Below are positions 8,863-16,875 of a stretch of DNA of 64,000 bases, piece after piece. Made by a program: the position numbers and the translations under genes. The DNA lies in contig NZ_FNSR01000002.1 of the NCBI RefSeq assembly GCF_900104845.1, positions 2,170,001 to 2,234,000 of the forward strand, in the 5' to 3' direction. The stretch is from Paraburkholderia caballeronis (GTDB lineage Bacteria > Pseudomonadota > Gammaproteobacteria > Burkholderiales > Burkholderiaceae). The notes beneath the pieces are model-generated. The model worked only from the letters and a program-made list of their open reading frames with translations, ran no database searches and was not told the DNA's origin. Each line of letters opens with the position of its first letter. Position 1 is the stretch's first letter.

Positions 8863-10140
8863 TCAGCCCGCGACGCACCTGAACCCGGCATAAACGTACT
8901 GATACCGCGGCTGAAACCAGTTGCGAAACGTCGGCCGCAGCATGCATTGAGCGGTTCTTGCTGAACCGCCTTTCATTGCGTAATGCTGGCCGTCGAAGAA
9001 GTTGGCCGAATAACCTTCATAGAACGGAAACGGCTCGAAGCCCGGCAGCGGGCCGAACACGGTCGAGGTCCACTCCCACCCGTTGCCATACAGGCCTTCG
9101 ACGCCCCACGTGCTGACGCTGTCCGGCGTCGCGTCGACGTCAACCGGATTCCAGTGGCGAAAATCGAAGTTGTCCGTCAGCGAGGGCAACGCCCCATGCG
9201 CCGCGCGCTGCCACTGCGCCTCGGTCGGCAGCCGCATGCCGCGCCAGCGCGCGAATGCGCTCGCTTCCGCATGGCTGACATAAACCGGCCACGCGAGCGG
9301 CAGCGGAATTTCGTCGAACATCGTCCGCAGCCGCCATGTGCCGTCGCGCGACTCCCAGCAAACGGGGTTCTCGATGCGCTCCGCTTCCTTCCATGCCCAG
9401 TCCGCATCGGTCCACCATTCGCGCTGCCGGTAGCCGCCGTCCTGGATGAATTCGAGGTACATGCCGTTGGAAACCATATAACGGTCGATCTCGAATGCCG
9501 GCACTTCGACCTGCTGCTCGCCGAATTCGTTGTCCCAGCCGAAGATGCCGCGTTCGACGGTCATGCCGAGTTCGGTGCGTCCGGCCGGAACGGCGATCAA
9601 CGAGGGGGCGACCGTGTACATGAAGTCGAGTGCAGCCGACAGGTCGGTCGGCATCGACTTCTGGTCGAACGGAAGTTGGTGGAGCATGTACGCGAGCGTT
9701 TCGACGTGCATTAACCGATGTTCGATCGCGACGTTCAGCAATTGCGCGGCGGACTCGTTGGCCGGCGCGTCGTGAGGCAGATCGAGCGCATCGAGTTGCG
9801 CGTCGATCTGTTCGCGTGACGCGCGCGCATACGAACGCACCTGCTCGATACGCGGCCAGTCGGCCGGCATGTCGGTGGGCAGCGCACCATCGACCGGGTC
9901 GATGCCGAATGCGAACAACTGATCGAGCCGCTGATCCTGCGACGGCAGGGGAAACAACCGCCGATCCAGCAGATTCCTGTCGAACGCTTCGAGATGCCCG
10001 ATGTAGAACACGATCCGGTGACGTTCGCGGATCGGTCGTTCGTAAAGAAATTCGGGCTTGATGATGTCGAACAGCGCGTCGCTGGCGACACGTGCACCAT
10101 GCAGACGTTGAACGAGCGGGAGCGATGAAGCGAAATTCAT
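8863..10140 (-). CDS. EgtB-family nonheme iron sulfoxide (or selenoneine) synthase
   Basis: A 425-residue protein with an N-terminal DinB-like four-helix domain and a C-terminal formylglycine-generating-enzyme-like domain. The iron triad is complete: His49 in FYIGHLEAF, and His141 and His145 in HRLMHVE. These correspond to the H-x3-H-x-E arrangement of mycobacterial EgtB. The C-terminal domain has EWTSTVFGPLPGFEPFPFYEGYS and MKGGSARTAQCMLRPTFRNWF. EgtB joins a thiol donor to hercynine for ergothioneine; the related SenA makes selenoneine. No EgtD, SenB or SenC gene lies in this window, so the product is undecided. It is followed upstream by an FNR regulator on the same strand. Confidence 0.8.
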   Translation of the reverse strand: MNFASSLPLVQRLHGARVASDALFDIIKPEFLYERPIRERHRIVFYIGHLEAFDRNLLDRRLFPLPSQDQRLDQLFAFGIDPVDGALPTDMPADWPRIEQVRSYARASREQIDAQLDALDLPHDAPANESAAQLLNVAIEHRLMHVETLAYMLHQLPFDQKSMPTDLSAALDFMYTVAPSLIAVPAGRTELGMTVERGIFGWDNEFGEQQVEVPAFEIDRYMVSNGMYLEFIQDGGYRQREWWTDADWAWKEAERIENPVCWESRDGTWRLRTMFDEIPLPLAWPVYVSHAEASAFARWRGMRLPTEAQWQRAAHGALPSLTDNFDFRHWNPVDVDATPDSVSTWGVEGLYGNGWEWTSTVFGPLPGFEPFPFYEGYSANFFDGQHYAMKGGSARTAQCMLRPTFRNWFQPRYQYVYAGFRCVAG

Positions 10141-10293
10141 TGCGCCGGGTCTCCTTGCAGGGCGAGAACAGGACTGTACGCCTGTGCAGGAGTCGTGCCA
10201 ACACGGAAGTTTGGTTGCAATCGCGGACGAATTGTCCGTCGGGACTCGCCGTGTGCCGCCGAAGAAGAGCGGCGCACGGGGTGGAGAAGGGAG

Positions 10294-11049
10294 TTACAGG
10301 TGCCGCAGGCCGTCGTGATCGACGATGCGGATCAGCTTGCCTTGCGCGTCGATCAGGCCGCGCTTTTGAAATCTTGACAGGGTGCGGCTGACCGTTTCGA
10401 GCGTCATCCCGAGGTAGCTGCCCATGTCCTCGCGGGTCATTCGGAGATTGAATTCGGCGTGGGAATAACCGCGCTGCCCGTTGCGCTCGGATACGTCGAG
10501 CAGGAACGCAGCGACGCGTTCGTCGGCGGACAGCGAGCCGAGCACCATCATCTGCGACGTTTCGCGAATCAACTGTTCGCCCATCAACCGGTGCAGGCGA
10601 TCCTGCATGGCGCCGGTTTCGCGGCACATGTGCTTCAACGCCGAATACGGAACGATGCAGACCGAACTGTCTTCAAGTGCAACCGCCGTGCACGTATGTA
10701 CATTAGTGCTGATTCCGTCGAGGCCGAGCGGTTCGCCGGCCAGTCGCAGACCGGTGACCTGCTCGCGGCCGTCGCGATGCGCCATCACCGTTTTCAGGGA
10801 TCCTGAGCGAACCGCGTAGAGATTGTCGAACGGATCGCCGACGCGATACAGCGCCTCGCCGCGCCGCACGCTGCGCGCAGTGCAGATCAGTGCTTCGAGT
10901 TTCGGCAGATCGTCGTGAGCGAGGCCCTGCGGCATGCACAGGTGACGCATCGCACAGCTGGAGCAGCGTGCGGCACTCCGCGGACTGGCTACCGGTGCGC
11001 GATTGGTGCGGCGCACGGTGGTATGAGTAACGACAGTTGGGGTCAACAT
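10294..11049 (-). CDS. FNR-type oxygen-sensing Crp/Fnr regulator (paralogue 1)
   Basis: A 251-residue Crp/Fnr regulator. Cys29, Cys32 and Cys38 form the FNR pattern C-x2-C-x5-C and Cys120 is the fourth cluster ligand, so it should bind an oxygen-labile [4Fe-4S] cluster. A cyclic-nucleotide-like beta-roll covers about 55-150, and the winged helix covers 180-245. The recognition helix LETVSRTLSRFQ keeps the Glu-x-x-Ser-Arg residues that read TTGAT half-sites. It lies between the EgtB gene and a universal stress protein, all leftward. A partial FNR-like box at 11103-11116 is about 54-67 bases upstream. It is close in sequence to the second FNR at 57560. Confidence 0.93.
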   Translation of the reverse strand: MLTPTVVTHTTVRRTNRAPVASPRSAARCSSCAMRHLCMPQGLAHDDLPKLEALICTARSVRRGEALYRVGDPFDNLYAVRSGSLKTVMAHRDGREQVTGLRLAGEPLGLDGISTNVHTCTAVALEDSSVCIVPYSALKHMCRETGAMQDRLHRLMGEQLIRETSQMMVLGSLSADERVAAFLLDVSERNGQRGYSHAEFNLRMTREDMGSYLGMTLETVSRTLSRFQKRGLIDAQGKLIRIVDHDGLRHL

Positions 11050-11102
11050 CTGCTGCTCCTGGTGGACTCGTTTTCAAGCATTGTCCCACCGGGGCTCTGA
11101 CT

Positions 11103-11116
11103 TTGATTGGCGGCAA
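11103..11116. promoter_or_regulatory. Weak FNR-like box upstream of fnr paralogue 1
   Basis: TTGAT followed by TGGC and GGCAA matches the TTGAT-N4-ATCAA consensus at eight of ten positions: the left half-site is perfect, the right matches only CAA. It is 54-67 bases upstream of the FNR gene at 11049 and would allow autoregulation. The match is imperfect and the call is tentative. Confidence 0.35.
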
Positions 11117-11219
11117 AACGACGCGCTTTTGAGATGAAGTGTCTTGCGCATTGTCAGATGCAGCGCTGGCCGTCAGACTCGATCCGACGGCCATTGGAAG
11201 CGTTAGCAGGATACCTGCT

Positions 11220-11687
11220 TTATTGCGCCGCCGTCTGTGCGCCCGCAGCAGACGGGATCAACAGCACCGGCAACGCCGATTGGCGCACGCAGCGTTCGGC
11301 GACGCTGCCGAGAATCAGCCGCTGAAATCCACGACGGCCATGCGTGCCCATCACGATCAGATCGGCGCCGAGCGTATGCGCCGCGTTCAGCACCAGCGTC
11401 GGCACGTCTTCGAGCGACGACGCTTCGCCGGTCGTCATCGCTCCGGCGACGCCTTTTTCGGTCATCACCTTGTTGAACTCGGCCGCCAGTTCATTGCCTT
11501 GCGCGATCATCTGGTTGCGCAGGATCGACGGGTCGTAGCCGGGTGCATCGAAATACATCGGCGTGTTTTCGATCACGTAATACGGCTGCAACGTCGAGCC
11601 CATCGCCTTCGCGAGTTCGAGTGCAGCGTCGAATGCGCGGCGTGACGTGTCGCTGCCATCAACGGCGACGAGAATGCTCTTGTACAT
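11220..11687 (-). CDS. Universal stress protein (UspA family)
   Basis: A 155-residue single-domain UspA protein. The ATP-binding signature G-x2-G-x9-G-S is present as GTHGRRGFQRLILGS near residues 120-134, after the conserved ADLIVM strand, so it belongs to the nucleotide-binding subgroup. The N-terminus ILVAVDGSDTSRRA is canonical. The start ATG is preceded by GGAGG, and the longer in-frame extension is rejected. It lies upstream of an FNR regulator on the same strand; many Burkholderia Usp genes are induced by low oxygen. Its close homologue in the window is at 62079. Confidence 0.93.
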   Translation of the reverse strand: MYKSILVAVDGSDTSRRAFDAALELAKAMGSTLQPYYVIENTPMYFDAPGYDPSILRNQMIAQGNELAAEFNKVMTEKGVAGAMTTGEASSLEDVPTLVLNAAHTLGADLIVMGTHGRRGFQRLILGSVAERCVRQSALPVLLIPSAAGAQTAAQ

Positions 11688-11950
11688 GGATCCTCCGTTT
11701 GGGTCGGTGACGATATGGGCGGCGATTACTCTGGTTCGCGCCGCCTGCCCCGCGTTTGCGACGAGCATAAATGATCGCCGATAAAGATGCACTGGAATTG
11801 ATTAAAGGCGGTTTTTATGTTCGTGCCGGTCGAACCGTTTGACTGCATGCACCGGTTTTTCGCCGCCGACGCCGAATTTCGGCCGGTTGCGCGCGAAAGC
11901 CCGTCCCGTTATCGTGGCGTCTTTTTGGGCGCGGCCGCGCCATCTCCTTC

Positions 11951-13540
11951 GTGACTTCCTCTTCCGCTCCGCTGCCGTTTCGCGACGCGCTGCTGGCCAT
12001 GCTCGGCATCGGTCTCGTCAACATGCTGGTCGCGCTCGACCAGACCGTCGTCAGCACTGCATTGCCGTCGATCGTCGCCGAACTGCACGGCTTCGAGTTC
12101 TATGCATGGATCGCGAGCGCCTATCTGCTCGCGTCGGTCGTCACGGTGCCGGTGTTCGGGCGGCTCGGCGACTACTTCGGCCGCAAGCGGTTCGTGATCG
12201 CCGCGATCGTCGTGTTCACGATCGCGTCGCTGCTGTGCGGGCTCGCGACCGGCATGCGCTTCCTCGCGATCGCGCGGGCGTTGCAGGGGATCGGCGGCGG
12301 GATGATGGTCGGCACCGCGTTCGCGGCGATCCCCGATCTTTTTCCCGATCCGCGTGCGCGGGTCCGCTGGCAGGTGGTGATGGCGGCCGCCTACGGGATC
12401 GGCACCGCCGCCGGGCCGTCGCTCGGCGGCTGGCTCAGCCAGCATTTCGGCTGGCGTTCGACCTTCCTCGTGAACCTGCCGGTCGGCGCGCTTGCCCTTT
12501 ATTTCGTGTGGGTGCATCTGCCGGACTATCGGCGCGAGCGGACCGGCGAAGTGCGGATCGACTGGACGGGCGCCGCGCTCGTCGCAGTCGTGCTCGGCAG
12601 TTTCCAGATGTTCATCGAGGCAGTGCCGAAAGACGGCTTCACGACCGGCAACCTGGTGCTCGCCGCCGTCGCCGCGCTCGGCGCAGTCGCGCTGCTGCAG
12701 TGCGAGCGTCGTGCGACGCATCCGATCATCCCGCTCGACCTGTTCCGCGATCCGCAACTCGTCACGTTGTTCGCGCTGTCGATGCTGTCCGGCTTCGTGA
12801 TGTTCTCGCTGATCTTCTTCGCGCCGCTGCTGCTGCAGGGCGGCTTCGGGCTGTCGCCGCAGCGCGCGGGCCTGCTTGCTACGCCGATTGCCGCGTGCAT
12901 CGCGCTCGGCAGCCTGATCAACACGCGGATCGTGGTCCGGCTGTCGAGGCCGACCGCGATCCTGACCGCCGGCTTCGCGCTGCTGGTCGCGGCGTCGGTC
13001 GGGCTCGCGTTCGCGAAGCGCGACACGCCGCATCCGTGGCTCGAACTCGCGATGTCGGCGGTCGGCATCGGGCTCGGTTTCATCCTGAACAATCTGAACG
13101 TGTTCGGCCAGGAGATCGCCGGCCGCGAGCGTTTCGGGATCACGACCGCGCTGCTGCAGTCGACGCGGATGGTCGGCGGCATGCTCGGCACCAGCATCGT
13201 CGCGACGATCGTCAATCACCGCTTCGCGGCGGGCGTCGGCGACGCGCTGCAGGTGCTCGGCAAGCAGGTCAGTGCGGTATGGGAGCCGAAGCTGTCGGAC
13301 CCGCGCGTGCTCGTCGACGAATCGCTGCGCGATGCGCTGCTCGTGCAGATGCACGCGGCGGGCCTCGACGGTCCGGCGCTTTTCGACGCGATCCGCCGCG
13401 TGCTGGTGGACGCGATTCACTTAGGCATCGGGCTGACCGGATGCGCGGCGCTCGCGGCGGCGCTGCTCGTGCGCCGGATCGCGCATATCCGGTTCCGTCG
13501 CGCGTCGCCGGGGGCGGACACCGCAAGCCAGCCTGACTGA
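11951..13540 (+). CDS. MFS multidrug efflux transporter, DHA2 (EmrB/QacA) family
   Basis: A 529-residue drug:H+ antiporter with 14 predicted helices. LDQTVVSTALPSIVAELHG near residues 31-49 is the DHA2 motif D1, and GRLGDYFGRKR near 73-83 is motif A. The length and the extra central helices separate it from 12-helix carriers. It should expel hydrophobic drugs across the inner membrane. The start is GTG with a poor Shine-Dalgarno sequence, so a slightly different start is possible. It stands alone, divergent from the Usp gene, and no adjacent MarR or TetR regulator is visible. Confidence 0.9.
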   Translation: MTSSSAPLPFRDALLAMLGIGLVNMLVALDQTVVSTALPSIVAELHGFEFYAWIASAYLLASVVTVPVFGRLGDYFGRKRFVIAAIVVFTIASLLCGLATGMRFLAIARALQGIGGGMMVGTAFAAIPDLFPDPRARVRWQVVMAAAYGIGTAAGPSLGGWLSQHFGWRSTFLVNLPVGALALYFVWVHLPDYRRERTGEVRIDWTGAALVAVVLGSFQMFIEAVPKDGFTTGNLVLAAVAALGAVALLQCERRATHPIIPLDLFRDPQLVTLFALSMLSGFVMFSLIFFAPLLLQGGFGLSPQRAGLLATPIAACIALGSLINTRIVVRLSRPTAILTAGFALLVAASVGLAFAKRDTPHPWLELAMSAVGIGLGFILNNLNVFGQEIAGRERFGITTALLQSTRMVGGMLGTSIVATIVNHRFAAGVGDALQVLGKQVSAVWEPKLSDPRVLVDESLRDALLVQMHAAGLDGPALFDAIRRVLVDAIHLGIGLTGCAALAAALLVRRIAHIRFRRASPGADTASQPD

Positions 13541-13560
13541 ACCGTTGTATTCGCGCGACG

Positions 13561-13598
13561 GAAGTGCCTCGGTCCACCGGTGCACTTCGCGCATTTTC
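13561..13598. terminator. Candidate bidirectional terminator
   Basis: GAAGTGC (13561-13567) pairs with GCACTTC (13582-13588) around a 14-base loop, followed by GCGCATTTTC. It lies between the convergent DHA2 transporter and luxI genes. The stem is short and the T-run is modest. Confidence 0.35.
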
Positions 13599-13676
13599 AC
13601 TGCCTCCGGCCGGTCATGCGGGTAAGCTAGATCGGCTGTGGAAACGGTACCAGCCGTATCCTGCCGGACGGCTGCA

Positions 13677-14267
13677 CTATGCCGCCGCCGCCATCGGTCC
13701 GAACAGCGCATTACGCGTCTGCGGACTCACCGCGATTTCCAGCGCCACTGCATTTTCGACGCCGATCCTCAACGGCGCGCCGAGCCGCCCCAGTTCGATG
13801 CCAGTCCGGCGCAGCAGCCGCTCGATCGGCGTCGTCGTGACCGTCACGTAGCGCGTGATGCCCATCCGGTCGGCGAACGTCACGAGCGAGTGGATCGCAT
13901 GCATCGTGACGTCCGCGAAGCCGAACGCCTGCTCGCCGCCCGCCTCGATCGCGAAGCGGCTCAATTCCCAGATATGGCGGCCCGCCGGCGCATCGTTGCC
14001 GTGCAGCAGTTGCGGAAACGTATCGCGCAGCATGTTCGGGCCTTCGGTCGGCATCAGCCGCCAACAGCCGCGCACCGTGCCGAGCGAGTCCTGGATCAGC
14101 ATGTAATGCGGACCCAGCGCGTCGTAACCGTCGATCTCCATGCCGGCGATCGTCGGAACGTCCCAGCCCATCCGGTCCTTGAATACGCGGGCGCGGAGCC
14201 GGTACATCTCGTTGATGTCCTCGTTGTCGAATTCCTGCCTGAGTCCGATGCGGATCGCTGCTTGCAT
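13677..14267 (-). CDS. Acyl-homoserine-lactone synthase (LuxI family)
   Basis: A 196-residue LuxI-type synthase that makes an N-acyl-homoserine lactone from S-adenosylmethionine and an acyl carrier protein. All the invariant residues can be aligned: Arg25 and Phe29 in RLRARVF, Trp35, Asp46, Asp49, Arg70, Phe84, and Glu101/Arg104 in WELSRF. The start ATG is preceded by GGGAGAA. It is divergent from rsaL, and the luxR gene lies beyond rsaL in the same orientation as luxI. This is the topology of lasR-rsaL-lasI in Pseudomonas and braR-rsaL-braI in Paraburkholderia, so a BraI orthologue making long 3-oxo-acyl lactones is likely (inference). Confidence 0.95.
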   Translation of the reverse strand: MQAAIRIGLRQEFDNEDINEMYRLRARVFKDRMGWDVPTIAGMEIDGYDALGPHYMLIQDSLGTVRGCWRLMPTEGPNMLRDTFPQLLHGNDAPAGRHIWELSRFAIEAGGEQAFGFADVTMHAIHSLVTFADRMGITRYVTVTTTPIERLLRRTGIELGRLGAPLRIGVENAVALEIAVSPQTRNALFGPMAAAA

Positions 14268-14337
14268 AAGGGTTCTCCCGATTGACGTATGGGGCGCTCC
14301 AATACGTCTCGAAACTTATGCATTCTGGATAGAAAAA

Positions 14338-14361
14338 ACACCTATCCAACTGGATAGGTGT
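14338..14361. promoter_or_regulatory. lux/las-type box and probable RsaL operator
   Basis: A perfect 11-base inverted repeat, ACACCTATCCA (14338-14348) and its complement (14351-14361), is separated by AC. The inner ACCT...AGGT arrangement is that of a 20-bp lux box. It lies about 71-94 bases upstream of luxI and 73-96 bases upstream of rsaL in their shared divergent promoter, where the LuxR activator and the RsaL repressor would compete. The palindrome is seen directly; binding is inferred from the las and ppu systems. Confidence 0.8.
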
Positions 14362-14433
14362 GCAGGCAGGGACAGTTCGGGAGAATGACTCCCGCGGCAT
14401 CAGTCACCAGGCATAAACAGCGAGAGATACACC

Positions 14434-14751
14434 ATGGAACTTCTGGAACATCACTGGCAGGCGGGTACGCATCCGGTTTCGACGGCCGGCGAACTGTCCT
14501 CGGTCATCGACCGGGTTCTGATCATTGCGTATCGGAAAAAGAAGAAGGAAAGCCAGCGGCGCTTCTGGGCGCGCTTCGGCGTGACGCAGTCGCGCGGCAG
14601 CCGCTTCGAATCGGGCGCGGAGATTCCCGCACCGGTGTCGATTCTGCTCGGGCTGTATTTCAACAAGACGATTTCGGATGGCGACCTTGGCCGGGCCGAG
14701 CGCGTGCTGCGCCGCCCCGAACCGACCGGCTTCATCAGCCAGGGTCAATAA
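14434..14751 (+). CDS. rsaL: RsaL-family quorum-sensing repressor
   Basis: A 105-residue DNA-binding protein located between luxI and luxR. A basic patch (AYRKKKKESQRRFWARFGVTQSRGSRFESG) near residues 29-58 contains the predicted helix-turn-helix. The R-F-W-x-x-F-G-V-T-Q-S-R-G-S-R-F-E-x-G pattern is typical of RsaL. In Pseudomonas and plant-associated Burkholderia, RsaL represses the lactone synthase gene, giving signal homeostasis. It is divergent from luxI and convergent with luxR; its last 17 bases overlap the 3' end of luxR at 14735. The start ATG has GAGAG upstream. Confidence 0.9.
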   Translation: MELLEHHWQAGTHPVSTAGELSSVIDRVLIIAYRKKKKESQRRFWARFGVTQSRGSRFESGAEIPAPVSILLGLYFNKTISDGDLGRAERVLRRPEPTGFISQGQ

Positions 14752-15505
14752 GGCCGAGCTGGGTGGCGATCACGGCGGCCGCCCGCCGTGAATTGACGCC
14801 GAACTTCGCACGGATGTTCTTCATGTGGAAGTTCACGACGGCTTCGGAGCAGCCCAGGATATGGGAGATTTCCCACGTGGACTTGCCGAGTGCCGTCCAC
14901 TTCAGGCATTCGCGTTCACGGGGTGTGAGCTTCGGAATCAGCGCCTGCGCGTGCGCGCTCAGATGGCGCTGGCTCGTGTCCAGCACGAGGTCGCGTAGCA
15001 GCGCGAGGTCCGGCAACGAATGGTTCACCTGATTCGTGAATCCTTCGGTCGGGTTTGCATCGCTGACGAAGCACAGCATTCCCGCTTCCTGATGCGGGCC
15101 GTGAATCGGCAGCGTGACGCCGGCGCGGAGCCCATGCGCCTGGGCTTCCTCGTACATCGACTTTTGCGGCTTCGTCGAAAAGAGTCCCGGCGACCATAAC
15201 AGCGGAGCGGAACGCGACGCGCAATGCGACACGGTCGGATCGATGTACGCAAAACCTTCGTCGATGTACGTCTGCCGCCATGACGACGCGTAGTTGGTTC
15301 GCACGAACGCATCTTCGAGCCGCATGCCCGGTCGAGGCAGAATCGCGAGCAACACCCGGTCGAAGCCCCACGTGCCGGCAAGGCGCGCGACCGCGTCGAA
15401 CCACACGTCCTCTTCGGGCGCGTCGAGTACGGGCTGCATTTGCTCGATGAAATTTAGCGGCACCTGAAAACTCTCCCTCGGCAGCAGGCCGGACCGGCCA
15501 TCCAT
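14735..15505 (-). CDS. LuxR-family quorum-sensing transcriptional regulator
   Basis: A 256-residue LuxR regulator with an N-terminal autoinducer-binding domain (about 25-170) and a C-terminal LuxR helix-turn-helix (about 188-250). The ligand-pocket pattern is present in SWRQTYIDEGFAYIDPTV near 75-92. The DNA-binding segment LTPRERECLKWTALGKSTWEISHILGCSEAVVNFHMKNIRAKF is typical. With luxI and rsaL it forms a complete quorum-sensing unit. The 5' 300 bases are AT-rich. The start is the first ATG in a run with acceptable spacing, and an internal start near residue 23 is possible. Confidence 0.93.
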   Translation of the reverse strand: MDGRSGLLPRESFQVPLNFIEQMQPVLDAPEEDVWFDAVARLAGTWGFDRVLLAILPRPGMRLEDAFVRTNYASSWRQTYIDEGFAYIDPTVSHCASRSAPLLWSPGLFSTKPQKSMYEEAQAHGLRAGVTLPIHGPHQEAGMLCFVSDANPTEGFTNQVNHSLPDLALLRDLVLDTSQRHLSAHAQALIPKLTPRERECLKWTALGKSTWEISHILGCSEAVVNFHMKNIRAKFGVNSRRAAAVIATQLGLIDPG

Positions 15506-15812
15506 GGCTGTGCGACGCGCAAGCCCGCTTCTTCAGACGTAACAATTTATCATCAATTTTTACCGAATTGGTCTTTTCCCGGCGGTTCGCCCGTTGCGCA
15601 GTATGGATATTGGTCAGGAATATTCGTGAATTGCAGGCAGGACGGGGCTTACGCCTGATTGGATGGTGCGAATCGATTTAAGTCCGACCACGCGGAAATG
15701 GTGAATACGCCGTTTTAAATTTATTTAATTGGCGAATGCGCGTTGACGAAGGGGGATAAGGCGTGAGCGAACGCGGAGACCGCCGGCCTCCGCATGTCGA
15801 AATACCTAAGTA
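15506..15812. other. AT-rich intergenic region upstream of luxR
   Basis: About 300 bases without a credible gene. Parts (15540-15570 and 15700-15735) are clearly lower in GC than the surroundings, with runs such as TTTAAATTTATTTAATT. It should hold the luxR promoter. No second lux box or other clear operator was found in it. Confidence 0.5.
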
Positions 15813-16265
15813 TTAACGCGTAGCCGACCGCAACTCGATGATCCGCGCGGGCCGTACGTGATTCAGCGAGTAATGGAGCCGGCCGGGACTGCGCCGCCCG
15901 CCAGGCGACTGGGGATCACCGAAGCGCGAGTCGGCGTCGTCCCGCACCTCGGGTTCGGCCATTCCCATATCGACTACCTCGTAACCCGGTTGCGTCGCGA
16001 ACAACAACCGGTGCGCGCCGAAGCGGCTGTCGAAACCCGCCAAACCATCGGGTTCTTCCGGCATGCTGTTGTCGAGCGTCGCGTTGCTGGTCGTCACTTC
16101 GTCCGGGCTGATCGGCCCGTCACCCGCGAGACGCGCGGCCTCGCGGTTCTTGCCATCGGTATCGACGGTGCTGTCGTGCGTGCGGTCGTTATGCAGTTCG
16201 GCGCTGCGCGGGCGGCCCTCTACGTCGGTTGTCGCGGGGCGGCGCGTGTCGTCGCTGGTGCTCAT
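15813..16265 (-). CDS. Hypothetical hydrophilic protein
   Basis: A 150-residue protein rich in Asp, Arg, Ser and Gly with no membrane segment, signal peptide or recognised motif. The central part reads as low complexity. A C-terminal region near 80-110 (FDSRFGAHRLLFATQPGYEVVDMGMAEP) looks more ordered. The ATG is preceded by AGGAGGA at good spacing, which supports translation. A longer ORF is open to 16337 but lacks a ribosome binding site. I do not recognise the family. Confidence 0.65.
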   Translation of the reverse strand: MSTSDDTRRPATTDVEGRPRSAELHNDRTHDSTVDTDGKNREAARLAGDGPISPDEVTTSNATLDNSMPEEPDGLAGFDSRFGAHRLLFATQPGYEVVDMGMAEPEVRDDADSRFGDPQSPGGRRSPGRLHYSLNHVRPARIIELRSATR

Positions 16266-16546
16266 GGTGCGTCCTCCTGTGAAGGTCGTACACCCCGTTT
16301 TCAGCAAGACGCGTTCCGCAAGCGCGTCGCGCGGCATTGCGCCGTGCGCGGTTCGCCAGGAGAACGCTCCCGATGATTTTGCTTTTTTTCGTTGGATCGG
16401 GATTTTTCCTCGGAGTATGATCCTCTTTCAACGAGTTGGCGCGCTATCCTTCGACGGCCCCGGCACACGGGCCGTGGCGTGGTTTTGCCGCATGATCCCG
16501 ACGCGCCTTCCCTATCGGACAAGGCAGTCAGGGGCGGGTGACATAC

Positions 16547-16780
16547 ATGCACTTCGACGCTGCATTCACGCATCGCGGCTACTTGCTCAATTGCGAGCCG
16601 GCACGCACCGGCGATGGGACGTATCAGCCTTACGTGGTGATCTCGCGCTCCAGTGACGGCGAACTGGTCGCCAACCGCTTTTTCCCGGCCGAACTGCGCT
16701 TCGACGACGAAGCCGCCGCTATCGCGCACGCGCGCGACTGGGCGGTGCGCTGGATAGACGCGAGCAGCATCACGATATGA
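16547..16780 (+). CDS. Small conserved-type hypothetical protein
   Basis: A 77-residue acidic protein with an alternating strand-helix pattern: YLLNCEP, YQPYVVISR, RFFPAELRF, then a helix DDEAAAIAHARDWAVRWID. This is a compact alpha/beta layout often seen in small Burkholderia hypotheticals. GGGGCGG lies upstream, and an alternative GTG start at 16538 is equally near. It ends just before the serine acetyltransferase gene, about 95 bases away. Function unknown. Confidence 0.65.
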   Translation: MHFDAAFTHRGYLLNCEPARTGDGTYQPYVVISRSSDGELVANRFFPAELRFDDEAAAIAHARDWAVRWIDASSITI

Positions 16781-16875
16781 ACCGCCGGCCGCGCCCGGCG
16801 AATCCGGTCAAAAAGCGGTAATCTTGCGGGTCGTTTCACTTCGTGAGCGGCCCGTGCGGCCGCTGCCGCTTCACC

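Noticed and set aside
11798..11811. FNR-like box near the Usp gene at 11687
   Set aside because: Only the left half-site TTGAT is present; the right half AGGCG has no match.
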